A stretch of 39,089 bases of DNA from Bacteroidota bacterium. GTDB lineage: Bacteria; Bacteroidota; Bacteroidia; Chitinophagales; Chitinophagaceae. A program made the translations under genes and the position numbers. The DNA lies in NCBI GenBank assembly GCA_025356235.1, contig JANXUL010000092.1:1-39089 (forward strand), written 5' to 3'. Positions 25,251 to 33,411 of this stretch are shown here, piece by piece. A model generated the notes under the pieces. The model was not told where the DNA came from. It was given only the letters and a program-made list of their open reading frames with translations, and made no database searches. Position 1 is the stretch's first letter. Each line of letters begins with the position of its first letter.

Positions 25251-26534
25251 TTATTTTTTCATTTTAGGAGCTAAGTCAATCACACAACGGAAACCAATAT
25301 ATGATTTAGCCGTGTCCTGGTACTCATAATTCCTTGTACTTACCTGCAGGAAATAAGCAACGTCTTTCCAACTGCCTCCACGCACCACTTTACGTTTCTC
25401 ACGCGGTTTGTCGGAATCTTTGGCTTCATACCTTACATCAGGACTCATATCAGCCATAAAGTTGTAAGCACCTTCGTAAAAATACGAACCCGTCCACTCT
25501 GCAACATTACCTGCCATATTAAATAAGCCATACTGGTTGGGCCAATAAGCGTTGGCGGGTACTGTATAAAACCCGCCATCTTCGGCATAGTTACCACGGC
25601 CGGGTTTGAAGTTCGCTAATAAGCAACCTTTTTTATTTCTCAGGAAAGGGCTTCCCCAGGGGAACATCGAATTGGTTAGTCCACCACGAGCGGCATATTC
25701 CCATTCAGCTTCACTGGGTAAGCGATAATCCCCATCAACCGCCATTTTCTTTTTTTCGAGGTATGCATTCTGGAGATGTGTTCTCCAATGGCAGAAAGCC
25801 ACTGCCTGTTTCCAGGTTACACCTACCACAGGATACTTTCCGAATGATGGATGGGAAAAATATCTTTTGGTCATCGGCTCATTATAAGAATACGAGAAAT
25901 CCCTTATCCATACCAAAGTATCCGGATAGATTGGTTCGTCGCCACGTCTGATAAAATTATTTTTGGGCAGGTTGGCATTTTCTCTCTTGGCAGCAGCTGT
26001 GAGGTCGAAATATTCAATACGGTATTTGATTTTCGCAGGATCAATCTCGGGCCTTCCATATAACCTATTATCAGGTGCCAGGTTTAGCTCATTCATTTTT
26101 TCAATCGTACTTCGGTCATATTTAATGGTAGCCACTTTTTTCCAGTCAACTGCCATCGTATCATCCTGTTTATTGATGCCCTGTCCGAAAAGTATTTTAA
26201 ATGCAAGAGAATCCCTCACCCAGGTTACAAACTGGCGGTAATCGTCATTGGTGATCTCTGTAGCGTCCATCCAGAATCCGGGAATAGATACCTGGCGGTT
26301 ACGTGTAGTGTAGTTATAGCTTATATCCTCATCACTAGGACCCATATGAAAAGTTCCTGGCGGGATATACACCATATTACGCGGCGGATTCATGCTCTGC
26401 CTGGCAGTTGGTGCTACTCCATGTAATTGGCCATCATCCGGAAGTCCCTTGGCTTTGCCACCTTTCTTAAAAAAGCAGGATGCCAAGGTTAATGACATAA
26501 TAACAACAGTTATGGTAGTTCTATAACCTTTCAT
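25251..26534 (-). CDS. gldK: Gliding motility / type IX secretion lipoprotein GldK
   Basis: 427-residue outer-membrane-attached lipoprotein forming the periplasmic ring with GldN. The start at 26534 gives MKGYRTTITVVIMSLTLASC, a signal peptide with a lipobox (LASC). The rest is a formylglycine-generating-enzyme-like (sulfatase-modifying factor) domain: VYIPPGTFHMGPSDED, FWMDATEITNDDYRQFV, YPVVGVTWKQAVAFCHWR, YRLPSEAEWEYAARGG, GNVAEWTGSYF, RKVVRGGSWKDVAYF and YIGFRCV. The longer frame to 26600 would read through the promoter and is rejected. First gene of the gldKLMN operon, preceded by a -7 element and a symmetrical site. Confidence 0.95.
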   Translation of the reverse strand: MKGYRTTITVVIMSLTLASCFFKKGGKAKGLPDDGQLHGVAPTARQSMNPPRNMVYIPPGTFHMGPSDEDISYNYTTRNRQVSIPGFWMDATEITNDDYRQFVTWVRDSLAFKILFGQGINKQDDTMAVDWKKVATIKYDRSTIEKMNELNLAPDNRLYGRPEIDPAKIKYRIEYFDLTAAAKRENANLPKNNFIRRGDEPIYPDTLVWIRDFSYSYNEPMTKRYFSHPSFGKYPVVGVTWKQAVAFCHWRTHLQNAYLEKKKMAVDGDYRLPSEAEWEYAARGGLTNSMFPWGSPFLRNKKGCLLANFKPGRGNYAEDGGFYTVPANAYWPNQYGLFNMAGNVAEWTGSYFYEGAYNFMADMSPDVRYEAKDSDKPREKRKVVRGGSWKDVAYFLQVSTRNYEYQDTAKSYIGFRCVIDLAPKMKK

Positions 26535-26559
26535 GTAAGAAACTGATTTATGACAGTGA

Positions 26560-26567
26560 CAAATATA
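26560..26567 (-). promoter_or_regulatory. gldK: -7 element (TATATTTG) of the gldKLMN operon
   Basis: Exact TAnnTTTG match on the minus strand, 25 bases before the gldK ATG. It places the operon's transcription start about 20 bases before the coding region. Confidence 0.55.
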
Positions 26568-26575
26568 AGTTTTCC

Positions 26576-26593
26576 ATCGGCAGTTATGCCGAT
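26576..26593. promoter_or_regulatory. Perfect 7-bp dyad in the gldK promoter spacer
   Basis: ATCGGCA (26576-26582) and TGCCGAT (26587-26593) around GTTA. It lies 8 bases upstream of the -7 element, where a bound protein would cover the -33 to -7 spacer. It is GC-rich amid AT-rich DNA. An operator is the natural reading, but no regulator is identified. Confidence 0.5.
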
Positions 26594-26737
26594 TTTGCAT
26601 TTTTGTTACAATAAATTTAATGCGTTGGGTAAAGATAATGTCGATACTACAAAATTAAGGTCGGTTTACTACAAATAATCCTATTAGAAATGGGGCTTGA
26701 GGCCACGGTCATAAAAGGCAAATTAGTTTATAGTTTG

Positions 26738-28792
26738 TTACACATTTGCTAAAAGCGTTTCTACCGATAAAAATGGGGCTAAACAGGCATAATTCTTACA
26801 TAAATAGAATGCTGTTGCACCTCCATCAGGTATATTCTTTCCAGCTAATAACGGGAAAAAATGAGAATTAGTTTCCTCTGCCTGAATAATCTTATTGGGT
26901 ATATACCTATGCAATACAGGACACAGGAAATCCCTGGCCCGCTGCCCGGTAATGGCAATTTCCAACATGCCCTTAGTTACCGATTGTAAGGCCATAGCCC
27001 ATAACCCGAAAGAACCGGGATGTTTTACAATTGCCTTGCCTAACGAACCCAGTAAATCGCGGCAATGTTCAGCCCATTGTCTCTGATCAAAAACAATGGA
27101 GAGATATAGTAAATTATGCACCATTACTGCATTCCCGCTGGGTACGGCGCCATCATAAACTTCTTTTTTGCGAACGATCACATCTGTTTGCTGTTGGTGG
27201 GTATAAAAAAAGAACCCCGTATCCACCTCCACAAAATTTTCAATAACCCATTCTGTCAATGCCTTTGCTTTAAGCAGGTAATCGCCGGTTCCGGTTATTT
27301 CCTGAAGATGTATGTACGCCTGAACCAGGTAGGCATAATCATCTAAAAAAGCAGGTATCCTGGCCTGGTTGTTTTTATACGTATGAAACCAATGGCCGGC
27401 TGTACCCATGAACTTTGCTTCCAGGAACTGCATATTCTGAACGGCTTTTTCCCGGTAAGCTGTATCCCCAAAGGCGGCATAGGCTTTGGCGTAAGCGGTA
27501 TTCATCAATGCGTTCCAGCCTAATAATATCTTATCATCCAGTAAGGGCCTGATTCTTTTAGCCCGCCGGTCAAGTAATTTTTGAGCTGATATAAGAAGTA
27601 TTTCTTCCAGTTCCGATACAGGAATACCTTTTTCCTGAGCAAATGCTGTCAGTGGTTGCTGTATGCGGAGGATATTGGTATGTTCCCAATTACCCTCATC
27701 TGATACATCGTAAAAGGCAGCAAAAAGAGCAGCATCCGCACCTAATACCTCCATTATTTCTTGTTTTTGCCAGGTATAAAATTTGCCTTCAATCCCTTCA
27801 CTATCGGCATCCAGTGCGCTGAAGAAACCATTATCTTCGCTCATCATTTCACGCTCAATAAAGGCAATGGTTTGGCGGATGGCCCGTGCATATTGCGGTT
27901 TGGCGGTTAGCTGGTAGGCTTCGGCCATAACGCTTACCAACAGGGCGTTATCATATAACATTTTCTCGAAATGAGGGGCCAGCCACTCGTTATCGGTGCT
28001 GTAACGGGCAAAGCCGCCTCCGAGCTGGTCATAAATACCGCCTTCAATCATCTTATCTAAACTCAATAATGCCTGTGTAAGCGCCGTTTCATCTTTCGTA
28101 AAATGATAATGCCTTAACAGGTACTGGATAGAAAAGCTTTGTGGAAATTTTGGGGCCTTTCCAAAGCCACCCAATGTGGTATCTGCGTTATTGAGAAGGT
28201 TTGCGGCAATGGTTGCCAACTGATCATCGGAGAAGAAAACTTCATTACCAGTTGATCCTGGTGACTGCAAACCGAAGGCATTGGATGTAAGCAGGTGCTG
28301 AGTAAGGTTCTCAGCCTGAGACAAAATTTCTTCTTTTTTCTCCCGGTAACCCTTATACACTCCTAATAAAACTTCTTTCCAACTTGAGCGGTTAAAGGCC
28401 CTTTCGGGTGGGAAATAGGTGCCGCCAAAAAAAGGTTTTGTTTCTGGCGTTAGAAAAACATTCAGCGGCCACCCTCCGCTTCCTGTCATGGCCTGCACGG
28501 CATCCATATAAATATGGTCAAGGTCGGGCCTTTCTTCCCTGTCTATTTTTATATTGATGAAATATTCGTTCATTAAGGACGCGGTAGCTTCATCTTCAAA
28601 ACTTTCTCGTTCCATTACATGGCACCAGTGGCAGGCAGCATAGCCAATACTTACCAGGATGGGTTTGTCTTCTTCTTTAGCTTTTTGCAAAGCTTCTTCA
28701 TCCCATGGATACCAGTTTACAGGGTTATGGGCATGTTGCAGAAGATAAGGGCTTGATTCGTGGATAAGCTGGTTGGTATATGGGTGTTGCAT
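26738..28792 (-). CDS. Thioredoxin-domain protein of the YyaL / SSP411 family
   Basis: 684-residue cytoplasmic protein; family function is unsettled. The N-terminal ~170 residues are a DUF255 thioredoxin-like domain: [20 protein letters not shown], the redox-like motif [15 protein letters not shown] (CHWC), [12 protein letters not shown] [17 protein letters not shown] and [20 protein letters not shown]. The remaining ~500 residues resemble an alpha/alpha six-barrel of the N-acylglucosamine-epimerase type ([40 protein letters not shown]). The start at 28792 (MQHPYTNQ) gives the family's N-terminus; the longer frame to 28825 adds an unrelated stretch. It is upstream of and unrelated in function to the gld operon as far as can be seen. 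Confidence 0.9.
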   Translation of the reverse strand: MQHPYTNQLIHESSPYLLQHAHNPVNWYPWDEEALQKAKEEDKPILVSIGYAACHWCHVMERESFEDEATASLMNEYFINIKIDREERPDLDHIYMDAVQAMTGSGGWPLNVFLTPETKPFFGGTYFPPERAFNRSSWKEVLLGVYKGYREKKEEILSQAENLTQHLLTSNAFGLQSPGSTGNEVFFSDDQLATIAANLLNNADTTLGGFGKAPKFPQSFSIQYLLRHYHFTKDETALTQALLSLDKMIEGGIYDQLGGGFARYSTDNEWLAPHFEKMLYDNALLVSVMAEAYQLTAKPQYARAIRQTIAFIEREMMSEDNGFFSALDADSEGIEGKFYTWQKQEIMEVLGADAALFAAFYDVSDEGNWEHTNILRIQQPLTAFAQEKGIPVSELEEILLISAQKLLDRRAKRIRPLLDDKILLGWNALMNTAYAKAYAAFGDTAYREKAVQNMQFLEAKFMGTAGHWFHTYKNNQARIPAFLDDYAYLVQAYIHLQEITGTGDYLLKAKALTEWVIENFVEVDTGFFFYTHQQQTDVIVRKKEVYDGAVPSGNAVMVHNLLYLSIVFDQRQWAEHCRDLLGSLGKAIVKHPGSFGLWAMALQSVTKGMLEIAITGQRARDFLCPVLHRYIPNKIIQAEETNSHFFPLLAGKNIPDGGATAFYLCKNYACLAPFLSVETLLANV

Positions 28793-28885
28793 AAAAATAT
28801 TAATGGCTATTGGTGAGGCAATCAATAGCAGCGGTATGAAATATTATTTGTGGGGAAACAACCAATGGTGCAAGTTAGCTGTAAA

Positions 28886-28911
28886 TAAAAAGCCCCTCAT
28901 GTAAGGGGCTC
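28886..28911 (-). terminator. Intrinsic terminator of the hemD-like gene
   Basis: AGCCCCT (28891-28897) and AGGGGCT (28904-28910) form a 7-bp stem, with a T-tract after it on the minus strand (A's at 28886-28890 of the plus strand). It begins 25 bases past the hemD-like stop codon. Confidence 0.8.
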
Positions 28912-28935
28912 AGAATATTTTGGGAGGCCTGGATT

Positions 28936-29736
28936 TTACTTTTTTACGTTTGCAGCGCTTAATAAAAACTGGTCCAACGCCGATACCATACTCGGTTTTT
29001 GGGGTGAAGGTACTTTGATCTCTAATTTCATACCCGCATCTTCCACCGCTTTTGAAGTATTGTTGCCAAAAGCACCGATAACGGTACCGTTCTGTTTAAA
29101 TCCGGGAAAATTATCGTAAAGGCTTTTTACGCCGCTGGGGGTAAAAAAACATATCACATCAAAGTCTTTTTTGTTGAGTACTTCTTTGATATCGCTACTG
29201 ATGGTTCTGTACATAAACCCAAGCTGGTACTCACATTTATTGGTTTTAAGCCAGTTAACGATCTCATTATCCTGCTGGTTTTCGCTGCACACATATAGGA
29301 ACTTCTCGTTCTCTTTGTGTTTATTGATCACATCAAACATGCTTTTATTGGTACCATCGGCACCATAAAACACTTTGCGTTTGCGGTAAAGAATGAATTT
29401 CTGAAGATAGAGGGCCACTGCTTCGGTAATGCAGAAATACTTGGTATCCTGCCCGATGGTCACTTTCATTTCCTCGCACATGCGGAAGAAATGGTCAATG
29501 GCATTCCGGCTGGTAAACATTACCGCCGAATAGTACATGATATCAATCTTTTGCTTACGGAAATCCCTCGCCGCGATACCCTCTAGCTGAATGAACGGGT
29601 GGAAGAACAATTCTACATTGTATTTCCTTTCCAAATCAAAATAGGGCGATTTATCACTCTCCGGCCTGGGTTGGGAAATTAGAATTCTTTTGGCTGCTTT
29701 GGCAGTAACTGAATTTTTTGACCCGTTTTTTAACAT
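28936..29736 (-). CDS. hemD: Uroporphyrinogen-III synthase-like protein
   Basis: 266-residue protein of the HemD fold, which cyclises hydroxymethylbilane to uroporphyrinogen III in tetrapyrrole synthesis. HemD sequences diverge strongly, but the two-lobed pattern is visible: KRILISQPRPESDKSPYFDL and MYYSAVMFTSRNAIDHFF in lobe one, FYGADGTNKSMFDVI and FDVICFFTPSGVKSLYDNFP in lobe two (the segment TPSGVKSLYDNF is the most conserved part), then VIGAFGNNTSKAVEDAGMKL. A basic N-terminal extension (about 16 residues) precedes the domain. The DUF4271 gene upstream is a usual Bacteroidota neighbour. A -7 element overlaps that gene's stop codon, so it may also have its own promoter. Confidence 0.82.
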   Translation of the reverse strand: MLKNGSKNSVTAKAAKRILISQPRPESDKSPYFDLERKYNVELFFHPFIQLEGIAARDFRKQKIDIMYYSAVMFTSRNAIDHFFRMCEEMKVTIGQDTKYFCITEAVALYLQKFILYRKRKVFYGADGTNKSMFDVINKHKENEKFLYVCSENQQDNEIVNWLKTNKCEYQLGFMYRTISSDIKEVLNKKDFDVICFFTPSGVKSLYDNFPGFKQNGTVIGAFGNNTSKAVEDAGMKLEIKVPSPQKPSMVSALDQFLLSAANVKK

Positions 29737-29756
29737 GCTTCTAATCTAAGATTGTG

Positions 29757-29764
29757 CAAAATTA
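29757..29764 (-). promoter_or_regulatory. Candidate -7 element (TAATTTTG) containing the DUF4271 stop codon
   Basis: Exact TAnnTTTG match on the minus strand whose first three bases are the TAA stop of DUF4271, 20 bases before the hemD-like ATG. It would allow separate transcription of the hemD-like gene. Confidence 0.4.
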
Positions 29765-30790
29765 AAAACTTCCCGCAATATAATTGATCAATCCTTTATA
29801 AATCAATGAAAGAGGAAGTACTTCGACAGCGCAAAGGTATATAAAAAAATGTAAGGGGTTCACTTTCAATTTATTCCGAATAGCCCCAAAGGAAACCAGG
29901 TAGCGATATACATAGAGGATACCTATCAGGCCAAAGGAAACGGTAACGCCCACATTTACCACTTCAGGTTGAGCAAAAGACAGGATTAGTAGGAACGGGA
30001 TAAGCAGAACACCCATTACCTTATTGACCATAAAAACCAGGAATATATAAGATCCTGCCGCTTCCTTTGTATTAAATACCCAACCAGCAAAAAGCAGGAA
30101 AAGGTATTTGCCCAGGTACACAAATATCAAAAGAACGGCACTAAACAGGCTTAGCCACCAAAACGATACCTGTGTCCAGTTATAATATTTTATCAATAAG
30201 CTGATATATAAGCCGGCACTGATAAAAAAAAGCAGGTTAATGAACAGGGAAGCCAGGTTATCCTGCAATAGCTGTTCGCGGGTTTGTTTTTGGCGGAGTG
30301 AGGTTTGGAAAAACAATAAAAAAAGGTTTCTGAAATATTTTGAAAACAAAGCCCGGATAAATGCCAGGAAGGAAATAACCCCGGCCATCAAATAGAAGAG
30401 GTCATCTTTTGATTCCTGCCTGCGATAATCAATGACCATAAAAACCGGCTTTGCATTTAAGGGAAGGTAAGGGTGCGTCTGGTATTTTTGATAAGTAGTG
30501 GTATCGTAAACCGGTAAAGCCACTGCACGCAGGGATGCCTTTTTTAATGAATCGGCCAAAAGGCTGTCCCGCAAAATTTTGGCCTGCCGCAGGCTGTACG
30601 TATGCGATGAGTAATCGGGAGTTTTTAGCACAGCACTATCCACCACCCTTCTTTTTACCGGCTGAGTATGGATAACAGGTGGACTAATTTGCCTGACACG
30701 CGCAGACTCGGCTTTATTAACTGAGTCGGACTGGCCAAAACAGTTAAAAGAGCAACCTATGATGAAAAGTATCAGGATAAGATTTTTCAA
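29762..30790 (-). CDS. DUF4271 membrane protein
   Basis: 342-residue inner-membrane protein of the DUF4271 family, unknown function, typically next to hemD in Bacteroidota. The N-terminus has a signal-like hydrophobic segment (LKNLILILFIIGCSFNCFG), then ~100 soluble Ser/Lys-rich residues, and six or so membrane helices (about 128-150, 180-205, 210-235, 245-265, 270-295, 310-335). The motif LRQKQTREQLLQDNLASLFIN is characteristic. The only sensible start is a TTG at 30790 (no in-frame ATG nearby), 15 bases after a -7 element. It is divergent from hemW. Confidence 0.8.
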   Translation of the reverse strand: MKNLILILFIIGCSFNCFGQSDSVNKAESARVRQISPPVIHTQPVKRRVVDSAVLKTPDYSSHTYSLRQAKILRDSLLADSLKKASLRAVALPVYDTTTYQKYQTHPYLPLNAKPVFMVIDYRRQESKDDLFYLMAGVISFLAFIRALFSKYFRNLFLLFFQTSLRQKQTREQLLQDNLASLFINLLFFISAGLYISLLIKYYNWTQVSFWWLSLFSAVLLIFVYLGKYLFLLFAGWVFNTKEAAGSYIFLVFMVNKVMGVLLIPFLLILSFAQPEVVNVGVTVSFGLIGILYVYRYLVSFGAIRNKLKVNPLHFFIYLCAVEVLPLSLIYKGLINYIAGSF

Positions 30791-30805
30791 GCCGGTGATT
30801 TATGG

Positions 30806-30813
30806 CAAAAATA
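30806..30813 (-). promoter_or_regulatory. -7 element (TATTTTTG) of the DUF4271-hemD operon
   Basis: Exact TAnnTTTG match on the minus strand, 15 bases before the TTG start of DUF4271. Confidence 0.5.
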
Positions 30814-30880
30814 TTGAAGTAACGTGATTAATCGTTCGTGTTCTTAAAGAAGCTGCCGTCTGCCGTTCCATAAAGACGGT

Positions 30881-30888
30881 TACTTTTG
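30881..30888 (+). promoter_or_regulatory. hemW: -7 element (TACTTTTG) of hemW
   Basis: Exact TAnnTTTG match 26 bases before the ATG at 30915. Together with the box at 30806-30813 it defines a compact divergent promoter region of about 125 bases. Confidence 0.5.
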
Positions 30889-30914
30889 CTGCACTTTCCT
30901 AACCACAACGATTC

Positions 30915-32042
30915 ATGGCAGGCATCTATATTCATATCCCTTTCTGTAAAAAAGCCTGCCATTACTGTAATTTCCATTTCTCCACTTCACAGCAACAAAT
31001 GCCTGAGATGGTGAAAGCGATTGGCAATGAAGCAACCATCCGTCAATCTTATCTGACAGAAAAAGTAGACACTATTTATTTTGGCGGTGGAACACCTTCT
31101 CTACTGACAAAGCATGAAGTAAAAAGTACGATTGAGCGTTTACGAGAATTATTTGAAGTGGCAGAAGATGCAGAAATCAGTTTAGAAGCCAACCCTGATG
31201 ATATTACAGAAGACAAATTGATAGGATGGAAAGACGCTGGCATTAACCGCCTGAGCATTGGTATCCAGTCTTTTTTTGAGGAAGATCTGCGGTGGATGAA
31301 CAGGGCTCACAATGCAGCACAGGCAATGGCATGTATTGAACTGGCACAAAAGAAAGGGTTTACTAACATTACCATTGACCTTATTTACGGAACGCCGCAT
31401 TTAACAGATGAGAAATGGAAACTGAATGTTGCTACTGCACTTGCTTTACACATACCACACCTATCCTGTTATGCATTAACGGTAGAGCCTAAAACGGCAT
31501 TGGCAAAAATGATCGCTACACATCCATCAGAAAATGTGGATGCTGATAAACAGGCAAGACATTTTTTATTGCTAACACAATGGTTATCGGATGCAGGTTT
31601 TGAACATTATGAAATTTCGAATTTTGCGCTGGCGGGGTTTCGCAGCAGGCATAACAGCAGTTACTGGCAGGGCAAGCCTTACCTGGGGCTCGGGCCATCG
31701 GCACATTCATTCAATGGTGCAGGCAGACAATGGAATATAGCCAATAATGCCTTGTATTTAAAAAGCCTGGAAAAAGGTATTGTTCCTTTTGAAGCAGAAG
31801 TATTAACCGCAGCCCAACAGTTGAATGAATATATTATGACCAGCCTGCGAACCATTGAGGGCATATCTATGAAACGTGTGACAGAAAACTGGGGAAATGA
31901 GAAACAAGCAAAACTCATCAACACTGCACAAAAACATATTTTACGGGGACACCTTGTTTTGGTAAAAGATATTTTACAATTGAGTGCTGAAGGTAAATTT
32001 TTAGCAGATGGGATTGCGGCGGATTTATTTACGGATCAATAA
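30915..32042 (+). CDS. hemW: HemW, radical SAM heme chaperone (formerly HemN-like)
   Basis: 375-residue radical SAM protein that inserts heme into respiratory enzymes rather than oxidising coproporphyrinogen. It begins MAGIYIHIPFCKKACHYCNF with the cluster motif CxxxCxxC, then DTIYFGGGTPSLL, ISLEANPDDIT, GINRLSIGIQSFFEEDL, the HAxxA-like NRAHNAAQAM and ITIDLIYGTPHLT. The HemW form lacks the extra N-terminal Cys and CxxxCxxC-downstream Cys of true HemN. The C-terminal part includes HNSSYWQGKPYLGLGPSAHS. Length and start are typical. It is divergent from DUF4271-hemD, which places two tetrapyrrole genes around one promoter region. Confidence 0.93.
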   Translation: MAGIYIHIPFCKKACHYCNFHFSTSQQQMPEMVKAIGNEATIRQSYLTEKVDTIYFGGGTPSLLTKHEVKSTIERLRELFEVAEDAEISLEANPDDITEDKLIGWKDAGINRLSIGIQSFFEEDLRWMNRAHNAAQAMACIELAQKKGFTNITIDLIYGTPHLTDEKWKLNVATALALHIPHLSCYALTVEPKTALAKMIATHPSENVDADKQARHFLLLTQWLSDAGFEHYEISNFALAGFRSRHNSSYWQGKPYLGLGPSAHSFNGAGRQWNIANNALYLKSLEKGIVPFEAEVLTAAQQLNEYIMTSLRTIEGISMKRVTENWGNEKQAKLINTAQKHILRGHLVLVKDILQLSAEGKFLADGIAADLFTDQ

Positions 32043-32182
32043 AAAAACTTTCGCAAAAGACACATAAATCCACATTGATTTTAATTTGCGTTTCTGTGTT
32101 GAAAAAGATGTTTAGTATGTATGTTAATCGTGATTAAAGACACAATTAAGGTATTAAAGCCAAAGCGGAATGACCAGGTTTT
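32043..32182. other. Intergenic stretch after hemW
   Basis: No clear terminator is visible. It contains repeated CGCAAA and CACA words in both orientations and a TTAATC/GATTAA dyad with a 2-base spacer (32124-32137). With the small ORF behind it, it fills the gap between convergent hemW and gpsA. Confidence 0.4.
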
Positions 32183-32293
32183 CTAATGGCTGTTGCGGTG
32201 CCTGAAAAACCTGCGTAAAACCGTTACGGCAATTATCGCGGTAATCATTATAAGCATGGTGCCGGGGCTTAATATGGTGAATGAAAAAGGCAT
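32183..32293 (-). CDS. Candidate 36-residue single-TM peptide behind gpsA
   Basis: ATG at 32293 opens 36 codons ending at a TAG (32183). The peptide has a short N-terminus MPFSFTILSPGT, one hydrophobic helix (MLIMITAIIAVTVL, about 13-26) and a basic tail RRFFRHRNSH, the layout of a small positive-inside membrane protein. It starts 19 bases after the gpsA stop codon on the same strand, so it could be on the gpsA transcript. No homologue is recognised; the open frame is short enough to be chance. Confidence 0.35.
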   Translation of the reverse strand: MPFSFTILSPGTMLIMITAIIAVTVLRRFFRHRNSH

Positions 32294-32312
32294 ACTTAAA
32301 GTTACCACTTTT

Positions 32313-33308
32313 CTATTCTAAAAACCCTTCTATTTTCTTAAATCCTTCGGCTGCGGGGAGGTGCTCCCAAAGTATTTCGAAAATGGTTGCAGCAATCGGC
32401 ATCGAAGCTTTTGCCTGTTCATTGGTTTTATGGATACACTTACTTGCATTATATCCTTCCGCCACCATATTTAATTCGAGTTCTGCCGATTTTACTGAGT
32501 AACCCTTACCTATCATATTTCCGAAAGTCCGGTTGCGGCTGTAAAGCGAGTAACACGTAACCAGAAGATCACCCAGGTACACCGATGCGGCATAGTTAAC
32601 AGAAGCATGCTGGGCATCGCTCACTTTACGCAAAAAGCCTACCATCTCATTGGCAGCATTGGCTATGTAAACGCTCAAAAAATTGTCGCCGTATTCCAAT
32701 CCGTGTGCAATACCGGCACCGAGGGCATAAATATTTTTTAGTACTGCTGCGTATTGAACACCCCATATATCATTGTTCACCATCGTATTCAGGTATTCTG
32801 TTTTAAAATGAGAAGCGATTGTGGCTGTTATGGCTTCATCCATGCCTGAGAAAGTGAGGTAAGATAATTTTTCGGATGCCACTTCTTCTGCATGGCAGGG
32901 GCCAAGTACCGCAAAGTAATCGGACAATGCTACCTGAAAATGCATGGCCAGGTAATCGTTAAGCAATTGGTTTTCGCCGGGCAGGATACCTTTTACCGCA
33001 GAGATGATTTTTTTTCCTTTTAATGCACCAGCCGGTAATTGCTGTATTGCATTTTCAACATAGGCCGAGGGTACGGCTATTACAAGTGCCTCGGACTGCG
33101 ATACTACTTTTTGTATATCATCGCTTAATCGAAGCTGCAATGGGTTAAAATAAACGGCACTTAAATAATGGGGGTTATGCCTGCGTTTTTCCATATACCT
33201 GATGGTATCGCTGTTACGTACCCACCAATGAATGGTATTACCGTTATCTGTGAGGATCTTAGCCAGTGCTGTGGCCCAACTTCCGCTTCCGATGATTCCA
33301 AACTGCAT
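32313..33308 (-). CDS. gpsA: Glycerol-3-phosphate dehydrogenase [NAD(P)+]
   Basis: 331-residue cytoplasmic enzyme reducing dihydroxyacetone phosphate to sn-glycerol-3-phosphate for phospholipid synthesis. The N-terminal Rossmann fold starts MQFGIIGSGSWATALAKIL (GxGxxA) and continues VISQSEALVIAVPSAYVE-like text. The middle has KIISAVKGILPGE, VLGPCHAEEV in place of the usual GPSFA-type loop, and the catalytic Lys region AVLKNIYALGAGIAHGLEYGDN. The C-terminal helical domain has YLGDLLVTCYSLYSRNRTFG. Length is normal. Own -7 element 23 bases upstream; the gene is insulated from the efflux operon behind it by a terminator. Confidence 0.95.
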   Translation of the reverse strand: MQFGIIGSGSWATALAKILTDNGNTIHWWVRNSDTIRYMEKRRHNPHYLSAVYFNPLQLRLSDDIQKVVSQSEALVIAVPSAYVENAIQQLPAGALKGKKIISAVKGILPGENQLLNDYLAMHFQVALSDYFAVLGPCHAEEVASEKLSYLTFSGMDEAITATIASHFKTEYLNTMVNNDIWGVQYAAVLKNIYALGAGIAHGLEYGDNFLSVYIANAANEMVGFLRKVSDAQHASVNYAASVYLGDLLVTCYSLYSRNRTFGNMIGKGYSVKSAELELNMVAEGYNASKCIHKTNEQAKASMPIAATIFEILWEHLPAAEGFKKIEGFLE

Positions 33309-33331
33309 GGCAGGTCGTTTGATGATTTATA

Positions 33332-33339
33332 CAAACATA
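33332..33339 (-). promoter_or_regulatory. gpsA: -7 element (TATGTTTG) of gpsA
   Basis: Exact TAnnTTTG match on the minus strand, 23 bases before the ATG and just past the terminator of the preceding operon. Confidence 0.55.
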
Positions 33340-33356
33340 CGAAACGGCCTTCCTTT

Positions 33357-33390
33357 AAAAAAACAGGCAGCAAGTTACACCTGCCGCCTG
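33357..33390 (-). terminator. Strong intrinsic terminator of the efflux operon
   Basis: On the minus strand CAGGCGGCAGG pairs with CTTGCTGCCTG (11 bp, two G-T wobbles) around a 5-base loop, followed by seven T's. It lies 22 bases after the HlyD-family stop codon. Confidence 0.88.
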
Positions 33391-33411
33391 CCGGATACAG
33401 CCTCATAGGAA

